Below are positions 56,656-64,000 of a DNA stretch of 64,000 bases, one piece after another. The position numbers and the translations under genes were made by a program. The stretch comes from Aquisphaera insulae (GTDB lineage: Bacteria > Planctomycetota > Planctomycetia > Isosphaerales > Isosphaeraceae). Location of the stretch: contig NZ_JAALJH010000041.1 in NCBI RefSeq assembly GCF_011064615.1, forward strand, positions 1 through 64,000. The letters are read 5' to 3'. How positions within the stretch are numbered: position 1 is the first letter of the stretch; each line of letters opens with the position of its first letter. A model generated the notes under the pieces. The model was not told the origin of the DNA. It saw nothing but the letters and a program-made list of their open reading frames with translations, and did not search any database.

Positions 56656-57723
56656 ATGCCGCTTCCTGCCCGATCCTCGCGCGGCTTCACGCTCATCGAA
56701 TTGCTGGTGGTGATCGCGATCATCGCCGTGCTGATCGCCCTCTTACTCCCGGCCGTGCAGTCGGCCCGCGAGGCCGCCCGTCGCGCCCAGTGCACGAACA
56801 ACCTGAAGCAGATCGGCCTGGCCCTGCACAACTACCATTCGGCGCTCAACACCTTCCCGGTGGGGTTCCTCTACCCGCAGGCCAACCAGGCTTATCCGGG
56901 GATCCCGGCGCTCCACTATCGGTGGTCGGTCCTCTCTCAGCTCTCGCCCTACATGGAGCAATCGAACGTCTACAATGCCCTCAACATGAACTGGCCGATC
57001 GGCGCGGGGCCCACCTCGATCTTCGGGACGCCGCCCTGGACGCCGTTCCCGTCCAACTACACGGTGATGACGGCGAAGGTGAATTTCTTCCTCTGCCCGA
57101 GCGACGCCGCGGAGCCGCCCACGACCCTGCCGGGGGGCGTGACCTCCGGCCCGAGCAATTACCAGTTCTGCACGGGGGACGGGTCGCCGAACAGCACCAA
57201 TCCGGGGGACGCCGGAGTGACCGTGGCCGCCGGCGGCCCCTTCGTCCTGGGCCGCGCCGTCTCGATGGCGGCCATCATCGACGGGTCGAGCGGCACGGCC
57301 GCGGCCAGCGAGCAGCTCATCGGCCCGGCCGGCGGCGGCGCCTCCACGCAGGGCACGCCGACGCCGCGCCCCCCCGATGTCCGCCGCGCGGCCGCGATCG
57401 GCTCGACGCCGCTCACCGATGCCGCCTGCGCCAGCCCGACCGGGTGGCGGCTCGACAAGGGCTACGGCTGGTGGGACGGCGACTATCGGACGACGCTCTA
57501 TAACCACTACCTGACGCCGAATTCGAAGTCCTTCGACTGCTGGCAATCCAGCCCACCGCACAACCCGGCCTGGAAGGCGGCGCGGAGCAATCACCCCGGC
57601 GGCGTGAACGTGCTCTGCTGCGACGGCCACGTCCAGTTCGTCAAGGACGCGATCAGCCTACCGGCCTGGCGCGGGCTCTCCACCCGGGCGGGCGGCGAGG
57701 TGATTTCCGCCGACTCGCTCTGA
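56656..57723 (+). CDS. DUF1559 pseudopilin-like protein
   Basis: A 355-residue DUF1559 protein. The N-terminus [35 protein letters not shown] is a type IV pilin/pseudopilin prepilin-peptidase site and helix. The large C-terminal domain is beta-rich with the family's terminal motif [21 protein letters not shown]. Planctomycetes encode many such proteins, probably assembled at the cell surface by type II-secretion-like machinery. Start at 56656 with CCGGAG upstream. Confidence 0.9.
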   Translation: MPLPARSSRGFTLIELLVVIAIIAVLIALLLPAVQSAREAARRAQCTNNLKQIGLALHNYHSALNTFPVGFLYPQANQAYPGIPALHYRWSVLSQLSPYMEQSNVYNALNMNWPIGAGPTSIFGTPPWTPFPSNYTVMTAKVNFFLCPSDAAEPPTTLPGGVTSGPSNYQFCTGDGSPNSTNPGDAGVTVAAGGPFVLGRAVSMAAIIDGSSGTAAASEQLIGPAGGGASTQGTPTPRPPDVRRAAAIGSTPLTDAACASPTGWRLDKGYGWWDGDYRTTLYNHYLTPNSKSFDCWQSSPPHNPAWKAARSNHPGGVNVLCCDGHVQFVKDAISLPAWRGLSTRAGGEVISADSL

Positions 57724-57794
57724 GCGAGCGTCGGCGCCTGCTACAATGGCCGCGCCGCGGCGAAGTCCGATCCCGCGGCGCGGAGGCCCCGACG

Positions 57795-59990
57795 ATGCGA
57801 CGACGATCCCGGCTCGCGGCGATGATCACGGCGATCCTGCTGGCCGCTCGGGCGGCGGGGACGCCGGCCGCCCGGGCCGAGGACCCTCCTCGCCTGGATT
57901 CCACGGTCTCCTGGATCGGCAACACCTACCGGGGCGGCGAACGCTGGGTGCCGCAGGACGTCAGGGCGATGGCCGTCCTGCCCGACGGCACCGTCTACAC
58001 CAACGTCTCCTGGGACGAGGGGGGCGGCCAGGTCGCCGTCATCAAGGATGGCCAGATCCTGGGGCATGCCCGCCACACCCACGGCTGGGGCCAGGAGGGG
58101 GGCGAGGCGATCGCCGTCAACGAGAAGTATGTCTTCATCGGCCAGTCGATGGACAATGAGGGGGGCGGGCTCAAGGACCCGGGGACCTGGCCGCCGAGGG
58201 GGAAGGCCTGGTTCGGGATCGCCCGCCGGCTGCGGTCGGACATCACGAAGCCGGCCCCCTTCCCGGGCGGCAAGGGGGGCAAGGGGGATACGCTCCGCGA
58301 GTGTTTCCTCCCCGTGGTCGAGGTGGGCGATCGCGACAAGGCGGACCTCGCCGGCCTCGCCGCCGACGACCGCCGCGTCTACGCGAGCAACCCCCGCGAC
58401 GGCCGGATCGAGGTCCTCGACGCCGAGACGATGAAGACCGTGGCCCGATGGCCCGTCGACCGCCCCGGGCCGATCGCCCTCGACGCGGCGGGCGGCCTGT
58501 GGGTGCTCCGCAAGGGGGAGGGCTCGAGGGCATCGAGCGTCATTCGCCTCGACCCCGACGGCAGGCCGTCGCCGCGGACGATCGAGCTGCCGGCGGGTAC
58601 GGTCCCGACCTCCCTCGCGATCGACCCGAAGGGTCGCCTGCTCGTCGCCGACGACGGCCCCGATCAGGACATCCTCTTCTACGAGGACATCCTCCGCTCG
58701 CCCCGCCCGGCCGGGAGCTTCGGCGCGAAGGGGGGGATCTATTCCGGGACGCCCGGCGCGGTCGGACCGCTCAAGTTCAACCGGCCCTCGGCCGTCGCCG
58801 CCGACGCGGCGGGGAACCTCTACGTCGCGACCGACGGGCAGACCGACTGGGGCGGCACCTCGCTGGAGTGCTACCGCCCGGACGGCTCGCTCAACTGGCG
58901 GCTGCTCGGCGTCGAGTTCGTGGACATGGCGGACGTCGATCCCGCGTCGAATACAGATATCTTCACGAAAGAGGAGCACTTCGTCGCCGATTACTCCCGT
59001 CCCCGCGGCCGGGAGGCGGAGATCGCCGGGTACACGGTCCATCGCTTCAGGTATCCGGAAGATCCGCGGCTCCATATCCGGTCGGCCGGCGCCTGGGTCC
59101 GGCGGATCGGCGGGCGGCGGTTCCTCTTCGTCAACGAGATGAACGCCGGGCCGCTGCAGGTCTACCGGTTCGACCCCGCGCGCGAGGGGGAGATCGCCGT
59201 CCCGTCCGGCCTCTTCGCGCCCCGTCGCCTGAAGTCCGAGACGGACGCGTCCTGGCCGCCCCATCAACCCCCGAGCGGCGGCTGGATCTGGCGCGATGAG
59301 GACGGCGACGGCCGATTCGAAGCCGGCGAATACCAGGCGGCCGGCCGCGACGAGCCCGACGCCCAGGGCTGGTGGGTCGATCCCGCGGGGAACGTCTGGC
59401 GGGCCACCGAGTCCGAGGGCATCCGCGAGTACCCCGTCGGCGGACTCGACGCGAAGGGCAACCCGAGGTGGGACCTCGCGGCGATGAGGTCGTTCCCGAA
59501 GCCCGCCGAGCTCGACCGCGTCAAGCGGCTCCGCTACGACCCGGCGACCGACACCATGTTCCTGGGCGGCACGACCCACGAACACACCAACCAGCACTGG
59601 AAGCCGATGGGCCCGGTGCTCTGCCGCTACGACCGCTGGGGCGCCGGCCCGTCGCGGCCGACCTGGCGGATCGTCGCGCCCTATGCGACGGGCTCGCAGG
59701 GCCACGAATCCTGCGAGCCGATGGGATTCGACGTCGCGGGCGATCACGTCTTCGTCCCCTACACCGGGGCCTCGAAGGCGATTGGCTTCTCCACCGGCCA
59801 CGTCGAGGTCTTCCGCGCCGACGACGGCCACCGGGTGGGATTCCTGGAGCCCTCGGCCGACATCGGCGAGATCGGCCTCCAGGACATCCGCGAGTGCCTG
59901 GTCGCCCACCCCCGGGCCGACGGGGAGCATCTCATCTTCCTGGAAGAGGATGCCAAGGCGAAGATCCTGATGTTCCGATGGAAGCCCTGA
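57795..59990 (+). CDS. Secreted beta-propeller (NHL/SMP-30-like) protein
   Basis: A 731-residue exported protein with a signal peptide (MITAILLAARAAGTPAARAED). Repeating segments such as GPIALDAAGGLWVLRKG, PTSLAIDPKGRLLVADDG and FNRPSAVAADAAGNLYVATDG are NHL/SMP-30-like blades. The C-terminal 145 residues (FLGGTTHEHTNQHWKPMGPVLCRYDRW... to ILMFRWKP) are repeated as a gene fragment at 60706-61139. Function unknown; a lactonase or binding protein is possible. No catalytic residues assigned. Confidence 0.75.
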   Translation: MRRRSRLAAMITAILLAARAAGTPAARAEDPPRLDSTVSWIGNTYRGGERWVPQDVRAMAVLPDGTVYTNVSWDEGGGQVAVIKDGQILGHARHTHGWGQEGGEAIAVNEKYVFIGQSMDNEGGGLKDPGTWPPRGKAWFGIARRLRSDITKPAPFPGGKGGKGDTLRECFLPVVEVGDRDKADLAGLAADDRRVYASNPRDGRIEVLDAETMKTVARWPVDRPGPIALDAAGGLWVLRKGEGSRASSVIRLDPDGRPSPRTIELPAGTVPTSLAIDPKGRLLVADDGPDQDILFYEDILRSPRPAGSFGAKGGIYSGTPGAVGPLKFNRPSAVAADAAGNLYVATDGQTDWGGTSLECYRPDGSLNWRLLGVEFVDMADVDPASNTDIFTKEEHFVADYSRPRGREAEIAGYTVHRFRYPEDPRLHIRSAGAWVRRIGGRRFLFVNEMNAGPLQVYRFDPAREGEIAVPSGLFAPRRLKSETDASWPPHQPPSGGWIWRDEDGDGRFEAGEYQAAGRDEPDAQGWWVDPAGNVWRATESEGIREYPVGGLDAKGNPRWDLAAMRSFPKPAELDRVKRLRYDPATDTMFLGGTTHEHTNQHWKPMGPVLCRYDRWGAGPSRPTWRIVAPYATGSQGHESCEPMGFDVAGDHVFVPYTGASKAIGFSTGHVEVFRADDGHRVGFLEPSADIGEIGLQDIRECLVAHPRADGEHLIFLEEDAKAKILMFRWKP

Positions 59991-60040
59991 ATCGACGTCC
60001 CGCGATCGACGGGCCGCGACACTCTCGAGGAGCCGCTCCG

Positions 60041-60526
60041 ATGCCCTCCAGGTCCGAATCCGCCGTCGCCGAGCTCCCCGTCTATTCGGTCGTCGGCGAC
60101 CGATACACGTACCTGCTGACCGGCGACCAGACAGGCGGCGCCTGCTTCCAGTTCGAGGCGTGGGTGCCGCCGGGGAGTGGCCCGCCGCCGCACGTCCATT
60201 CGCGCGAGGATGAGGGCTTCTACGTCATCGAGGGGGAATTCGAGTTCGTCGTCGCCGGGACGCCGGTCCGCTTGACGGCCGGCGGGTTCCTCCTCGGCAA
60301 GCGGGGCATTCCCCACAACTTCAGGAACGTCGGCGAACATCCCGGCAGGCTGATCATCACGGCGACGCCCGCCGGGCTGGAGCATTTCTTCGCCGAGATC
60401 GGCGACCGCCTTCCGGGCCGCGACGCCGACCCCATCCCGATGTCCCCGGATGCCGTCAGGCGGCTCATCGAGGCCGCTCCGCGATATGGCCTGGAGTTGC
60501 TGCCTCCGGGCGAGGCCCACGCTTGA
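60041..60526 (+). CDS. Cupin-domain protein
   Basis: A 161-residue protein. Cupin motif 1 is GPPPHVHSREDEGFYVIEGEFEFVV (two His, one Glu for metal), and motif 2 is PHNFRNVGEHPGRLII. GAGGAG lies about 9 bases before the ATG. It starts 50 bases after the propeller gene and is followed by that gene's duplicated 3' fragment, so it may have been carried in with a duplication or inserted between. Quercetinase-like or regulatory cupins are alternatives. Confidence 0.85.
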   Translation: MPSRSESAVAELPVYSVVGDRYTYLLTGDQTGGACFQFEAWVPPGSGPPPHVHSREDEGFYVIEGEFEFVVAGTPVRLTAGGFLLGKRGIPHNFRNVGEHPGRLIITATPAGLEHFFAEIGDRLPGRDADPIPMSPDAVRRLIEAAPRYGLELLPPGEAHA

Positions 60527-60705
60527 CCGCGGGGCCGCCCCTGACGCCTGGCCGCCGGGGACTCAGGGCTTCCCGCGGGCGGCCCCCCGCCTCAGCCCCG
60601 GGTGGGCGATCCGTGCCGGATGTTGCAGGACGGCCGAAGCCCTGTGGACGGGCTTCCTGACGTGGCTAGCGGACCGCCTCGCGGCGGCGAACCGGTGCGC
60701 CCCCT

Positions 60706-61139
60706 TGTTCCTGGGCGGCACGACCCATGAACATACCAATCAGCAGTGGAAGCCGATGAGCCCGGTGCTCTGCCGCGACGACCGCTGGGGCGCCGGCCCG
60801 TCGCGGCCGACCTGGCGGATCGTCGCGCCCTATGCGACGGGCTCGCAGGGCCACGAATCCTGCGAGTCGATGGGATTCGACGTCGCCGGCGATTACCTCT
60901 TCGTCCCCCATACCGGGGCGTCGAGGTCCCTGGGCTTCTCGACCGGCCACATCGAGGTCTTCCGCGCCGATGACGGCCGCCGGGTGGGGTTCCTGGAGCC
61001 CTCGGCCGACGTCGGCGAGATCGGCCTCCAGGACATCGGCGAGTGCCTGGTCGCACATCGGCGGGCCGACGGCGAGTACCTCAGCTCGCTGGGAGAGGAC
61101 TTCAAGGCGAAGATGTTGATGTATCGCTGGAGGCACTGA
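60706..61139 (+). pseudogene. Duplicated 3' fragment of the propeller gene
   Basis: 434 bases matching 59557-59990 at a constant offset of 1,149 bases with no indel, ending at the same stop codon. The translated copy (LFLGGTTHEHTNQQWKPMSPVL... to MLMYRWRH) differs by scattered substitutions (for example SRSLGFS for SKAIGFS and YLSSLGEDFKAKMLMYRWRH for HLIFLEEDAKAKILMFRWKP). No start or ribosome site precedes it, so it is a non-functional partial duplication. Confidence 0.8.
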
Positions 61140-61152
61140 GCGAGCCGCATCT

Positions 61153-62178
61153 TCAACGAGATCTGGATGACGTCTTCGCCGCCTCAGCGATGAGCCGATC
61201 CGCCTCGATTGGATTGGCGCGGCACTCGAGGAGGGCCGTGAGCATCAGCGGAGCCACGATGGTCGCGTCCGACTCGATGACGAACATCGGGGTCTCCGGG
61301 GTCAGCTTGTCCCAGGTGATCTTCTCGTTCGGCGTGGCCCCGGAATAGGAGCCGTAGGAGGTCGTCGAGTCGGAGATCTGGCAGAAGTAGGCCCAGGGGC
61401 GGACGTCCTCTTCGAGGTCGTACTTGATCGACGGCACGACGCAGATCGGGAAATCTCCGGCGATCCCGCCGCCGATCTGGAAGAACCCCAGGCCCTCACC
61501 CTCGGACAGCTCGCGGTAGCGGTCGTAGAAGTCGGCCATGGACTCGATGCCCGATCTCGCGATGCCGGCGTCGCATTCGCCGAGCTTCACGTGCGAGGCG
61601 AAGATGTTGCCGAAGGTCGAATCCTCGTATCCGGGGACGACCATAGGCAGGCGTGCCCGGGCCGCGGCGAGGAGCCAGCACTCGTCAGGATCGCCTTCGA
61701 AGTGATTTTCGTCAATGGCCAGCACAAGATCATAGAAATACTCGTGCCAGAACTTGCGAGACCGCTTCGCCGTGGCCTCCTTCCACATCGGGACGACGAC
61801 CTTCTCGACGGCGCGGAAGGCCTCGTCTTCCGGGATGCTCGTGTCGGTCACCCGCCGCATCCGGTCCACCAGGATGCGGGCGTCATCCTCCTTGGTGAAG
61901 TAGCGATAGTCGGGGAAGTCCACATAGCTGTGATCGGCGACCAGCCGGAAGAGAGATTCCTCGAGGTTGGCGCCGGTGACGGACATGCCGTGGATCAGGC
62001 CGGCGCGGATCGCCGGCGCCAGCGTCTTGCCGAGCTGGGCGGACGACATCGCCCCGGCCATCGCCCAGAACATGCGCCCGCCGCGCCCGACGTGCCTCCA
62101 GTAGGCGATCGTCGCGTCCTTCGCGGCCCGGGCGTTGAAGTTCCGGTAGTTCTCGAGCATGAAGGGCAGGATGTGCAT
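61153..62178 (-). CDS. Deoxyhypusine synthase-family protein
   Basis: A 341-residue protein of the deoxyhypusine synthase family. Conserved landmarks include the NAD-site region MSSAQLGKTLAPAIRAGLIHGMSVTGANLEESLF and ITWDKLTPE near 287-295, whose K291 aligns with the catalytic Lys of SWGKI in the eukaryotic enzyme. The C-terminal IESDATIVAPLMLTALLE is also typical. Bacteria lack eIF5A, so bacterial members are thought to act on polyamines (for example homospermidine synthase-like). The start at 62178 leaves 26 bases to the DUF1559 gene upstream on the same strand. Confidence 0.85.
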   Translation of the reverse strand: MHILPFMLENYRNFNARAAKDATIAYWRHVGRGGRMFWAMAGAMSSAQLGKTLAPAIRAGLIHGMSVTGANLEESLFRLVADHSYVDFPDYRYFTKEDDARILVDRMRRVTDTSIPEDEAFRAVEKVVVPMWKEATAKRSRKFWHEYFYDLVLAIDENHFEGDPDECWLLAAARARLPMVVPGYEDSTFGNIFASHVKLGECDAGIARSGIESMADFYDRYRELSEGEGLGFFQIGGGIAGDFPICVVPSIKYDLEEDVRPWAYFCQISDSTTSYGSYSGATPNEKITWDKLTPETPMFVIESDATIVAPLMLTALLECRANPIEADRLIAEAAKTSSRSR

Positions 62179-62204
62179 CGGGGCGATCCGTGGATTGGGT
62201 GTCG

Positions 62205-63230
62205 TCAGAACGCGTCGGCCGAGATCACCTCGCCGCCGCCTCGGGTCGAGAGGCCCTGCCACGCCGCGTTGTTGACGGAGTCCTTGATGAACTGGACGTG
62301 GCCGTCGCAGAAGAGCACGTTGACCCCGCCGGGGTGCAGGCTCCTCGCCGCCTTCCACGCGGGCCGGAGCGGGTTCTGCGGCCCCATGCAGTCGGTGAGC
62401 TTGGCGTTCGGTGTCAGGTAGTGGTTATAGAGCGTGCTTCGCATCCCCCCCTCCCACCAGCCCACGCCCTTGTCGAACTCCCAGCCGACGGGCGCCCCGC
62501 AGCCGCTCGAGGTGAGGGGGGTGCTCGAAGCCTGGCCCAGGGCCCGGCGGGTGTCCGGCGGGACAGTCGTGGAGCTCGTCGCCCCCTGGGTGCCGAGCAA
62601 CTGCTCGGAGGCGGCCGCGGTGTTGCTCGACCCGTCGATGATCCTGGCCATGGACTGCGGCGGCCCGAGGATGAAGGCGCCGTTGGCTCCCGTCGGATCT
62701 CCGGGGCCGACGGTGCCGTTGACACCGTCGCCCGTCGAGAACGCATAGTTGGTCGGACCGGAAGTCGGATCCGGCGGCTGGTTCCCGTCGCTCGGGCAGA
62801 GGAACATGTTCATCGTGATCGCGACCGCCGTCGTGTTCGCCAGGAAGATGGAGAACGGCGGAGCCCCGTAGGTGGGGAACCCCGGGGCGGTGCGGACCGG
62901 GAAGTTGAAGTTCACCGCGTTGTAGACGGTGGACTGCTCCAGGTACGGGGTCATCTGGGCGAAGGCCGACCAGGAGTAGTGGTCGGGGAACGAGATCAGC
63001 CCCGCGGTCGAGGCCGGGAAGATGTAACCGACCGGGAAGGTGCCCACGGCCGAGTGGTAGTTGTGGAGGGCGATGCCGACCTGCTTCAGGTTGTTCGTGC
63101 ACTGCATGCGGCGGGCGGCCTCCCGGGCGGACTGCACGGCCGGCAGGAGCAGGGCGATCAGCACGGCGATGATCGCGATCACCACCAGCAGCTCGATCAG
63201 CGTGAACGCGTGGCGCGGATGTCGTCTCAT
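62205..63230 (-). CDS. DUF1559 pseudopilin-like protein (second copy)
   Basis: A 341-residue DUF1559 protein with [38 protein letters not shown] at the N-terminus and the C-terminal [21 protein letters not shown]. Closely related to the copy at 56656. Its ATG overlaps the stop of the FmdE-like gene by 4 bases (ATGA), so the two are coupled; it is followed by the deoxyhypusine-synthase-like gene after 26 bases. Confidence 0.9.
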   Translation of the reverse strand: MRRHPRHAFTLIELLVVIAIIAVLIALLLPAVQSAREAARRMQCTNNLKQVGIALHNYHSAVGTFPVGYIFPASTAGLISFPDHYSWSAFAQMTPYLEQSTVYNAVNFNFPVRTAPGFPTYGAPPFSIFLANTTAVAITMNMFLCPSDGNQPPDPTSGPTNYAFSTGDGVNGTVGPGDPTGANGAFILGPPQSMARIIDGSSNTAAASEQLLGTQGATSSTTVPPDTRRALGQASSTPLTSSGCGAPVGWEFDKGVGWWEGGMRSTLYNHYLTPNAKLTDCMGPQNPLRPAWKAARSLHPGGVNVLFCDGHVQFIKDSVNNAAWQGLSTRGGGEVISADAF

Positions 63231-63778
63231 GGCAGGATCCTCTCGCTCGAGCGGTCGAGGGTGGGCGCGGTCTTCGTCTCGGTGACCGAGAAGATGGCCT
63301 CGTCCGGCAGATCGGCGAACCGTCGGCTCATGGCGTCGAGCTGCGTCGGAGCTACCCCGGCCAGCTCGTGGGCCCGCTCCGGGAGGATCTTGAAGGTCAG
63401 GACTCGGCCCGTGGATCGATCCGCGACGACCGTCCGCAGGTCCGAGATCGGGCACTCCTCGAGCCGGATGTTCATCTTGCCGGGGGTCGCCCCGGTGACC
63501 GCCATGAGGCCGTCGGCGGCGCAGGTGAACTTGAACTGGAGCGGCGTGTAGTGCACGACCGACAGCGACTTGCTGTGGCGAGGCAGGTGCAAATCCTCGA
63601 GCGCCCGCTGCCCCATCCGATAACCAACCACCGCCCAGGGCCCGACGTGCCCGTGGGCGTCGAGGACCTTCGCGATCACCTCCGAGGCCGAGGCCCTCGC
63701 GGCCTGCGGCCGCGCCCCCTGATCGCCCGGTCCATCCAGGGTCATCACGATCAGGATCGTCATCATCGACGCGATCAT
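63227..63778 (-). CDS. Exported FmdE-domain protein
   Basis: A 183-residue protein with a hydrophobic N-terminus ([16 protein letters not shown]) and an FmdE (formylmethanofuran dehydrogenase subunit E-like) domain: [27 protein letters not shown] and [26 protein letters not shown]86 and D89 of the CxxDG segment are kept, but the canonical Cys of HGHxCPG is Gly46, so metal binding may differ. It begins an apparent operon with the DUF1559 gene. Role unknown. Confidence 0.75.
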   Translation of the reverse strand: MIASMMTILIVMTLDGPGDQGARPQAARASASEVIAKVLDAHGHVGPWAVVGYRMGQRALEDLHLPRHSKSLSVVHYTPLQFKFTCAADGLMAVTGATPGKMNIRLEECPISDLRTVVADRSTGRVLTFKILPERAHELAGVAPTQLDAMSRRFADLPDEAIFSVTETKTAPTLDRSSERILP

Positions 63779-63852
63779 CGTCGGATCTCCATCGCCCAGA
63801 AGGCCCGTCCCTCCGCGGCCAGACGTCGGCAGCGACGAGGCGGACGGTCGAT

Positions 63853-63875
63853 ATTACGAATCTACTCTTCGTAAT
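63853..63875. promoter_or_regulatory. Candidate operator: ATTACGAA inverted repeat
   Basis: Perfect inverted repeat ATTACGAA / TTCGTAAT with a 7-base spacer (TCTACTC), about 75 bases upstream of the FmdE-like gene start. It is an AT-rich palindrome in GC-rich surroundings, in a plausible promoter position, and resembles BlaI/MecI-class operators. No such repressor gene is in the window. Confidence 0.45.
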
Positions 63876-63948
63876 ACCGAGAAGGAAGATCCCGGTGCCG
63901 ATGGAGGATCGGCCGGCGCGACGTCGTCGGCCGTGACGGGGGTCCCGG

Positions 63949-64000
63949 TCAGACGTCCACCACGACCACGTCGACCCCCTCCGACTGGTCGAGGAGCCGC
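63949..64000 (-). CDS. Partial 3' end of a gene running off the window
   Basis: On the minus strand the last 52 bases read [16 protein letters not shown] and a TGA stop at 63949-63951. The phrase is protein-like and would be the C-terminus of a gene that starts beyond 64000. Too short to identify. Confidence 0.35.
   Translation of the reverse strand, partial: RLLDQSEGVDVVVVDV

Overview
The window is high-GC bacterial chromosome, almost certainly from a planctomycete, most likely Isosphaeraceae (Singulisphaera, Aquisphaera or Paludisphaera-like). The family assignment is inference. The phylum call rests on lineage-typical families seen here: two DUF1501/DUF1553 (PSD1) gene pairs with CxxCH haem motifs, a PVC-type beta-propeller/HEAT/cytochrome protein, two DUF1559 pseudopilin-like proteins, a beta-helix protein with the N-terminal LEGRxVLS motif, and a MoxR-DUF58-DUF4129 operon. 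No rRNA, tRNA, CRISPR array or insertion sequence was recognised.

Layout. 0.3-10.8 kb: mostly single metabolic or exported genes (HisC-like aminotransferase, surface beta-helix protein, Tat-exported sugar-phosphate isomerase-like protein, secreted clan GH-A-like glycosidase, zinc alcohol dehydrogenase, exported nitrilase-family hydrolase, an unrecognised protein with an HExxH motif). 11.0-12.9 kb: a toxin-antitoxin cluster beside REP-like palindromes, with an intact DUF1778/GNAT (TacA/TacT-type) pair and a second two-gene unit whose HEPN-type gene is frame-disrupted. 13-25 kb: large secreted or cytochrome-type degradative proteins (DUF1501, DUF1553, PVC cytochrome, M1 peptidase), a zinc-ribbon membrane protein and a His-rich Spy/CpxP-like protein. 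25.5-37.3 kb: glutamine-dependent NAD synthase, a MuiA-family protein with an inserted secretin-like domain, an FkbM methyltransferase, a second DUF1501/DUF1553 operon, and an MscS/DUF2254 membrane operon. A decayed response-regulator receiver domain lies just upstream of that operon.

38.3-48.8 kb is a defence island. It holds a three-gene operon (BPTD_3080-like helicase-nuclease, class II Fic protein, DPPY-type DNA methyltransferase), a triple SANT-like repeat DNA-binding protein, and an opposing pair of an EVE-HNH endonuclease and a nucleotidyltransferase-fold protein. The centre of the methyltransferase gene, where the target-recognition domain should lie, is much lower in GC than its flanks, which suggests the specificity domain was replaced by recombination. 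The island is bounded by palindromic repeat clusters at 38.2 and 48.9-49.2 kb.

49.2-64 kb returns to core-like content: an alpha/beta hydrolase, the MoxR-DUF58-DUF4129 operon, a divergent pair of LEA-like small proteins, a Cys-rich exported protein, DUF1559 proteins, a secreted propeller-like protein whose 3' end is duplicated 1,149 bp downstream as a gene fragment, a cupin, a deoxyhypusine-synthase-family protein, and an FmdE-domain protein overlapping a DUF1559 gene.

The best candidates for something new are the helicase-nuclease/Fic/methyltransferase operon with its mosaic specificity domain, the EVE-HNH/nucleotidyltransferase pair, and the disrupted HEPN unit with its unrecognised partner.
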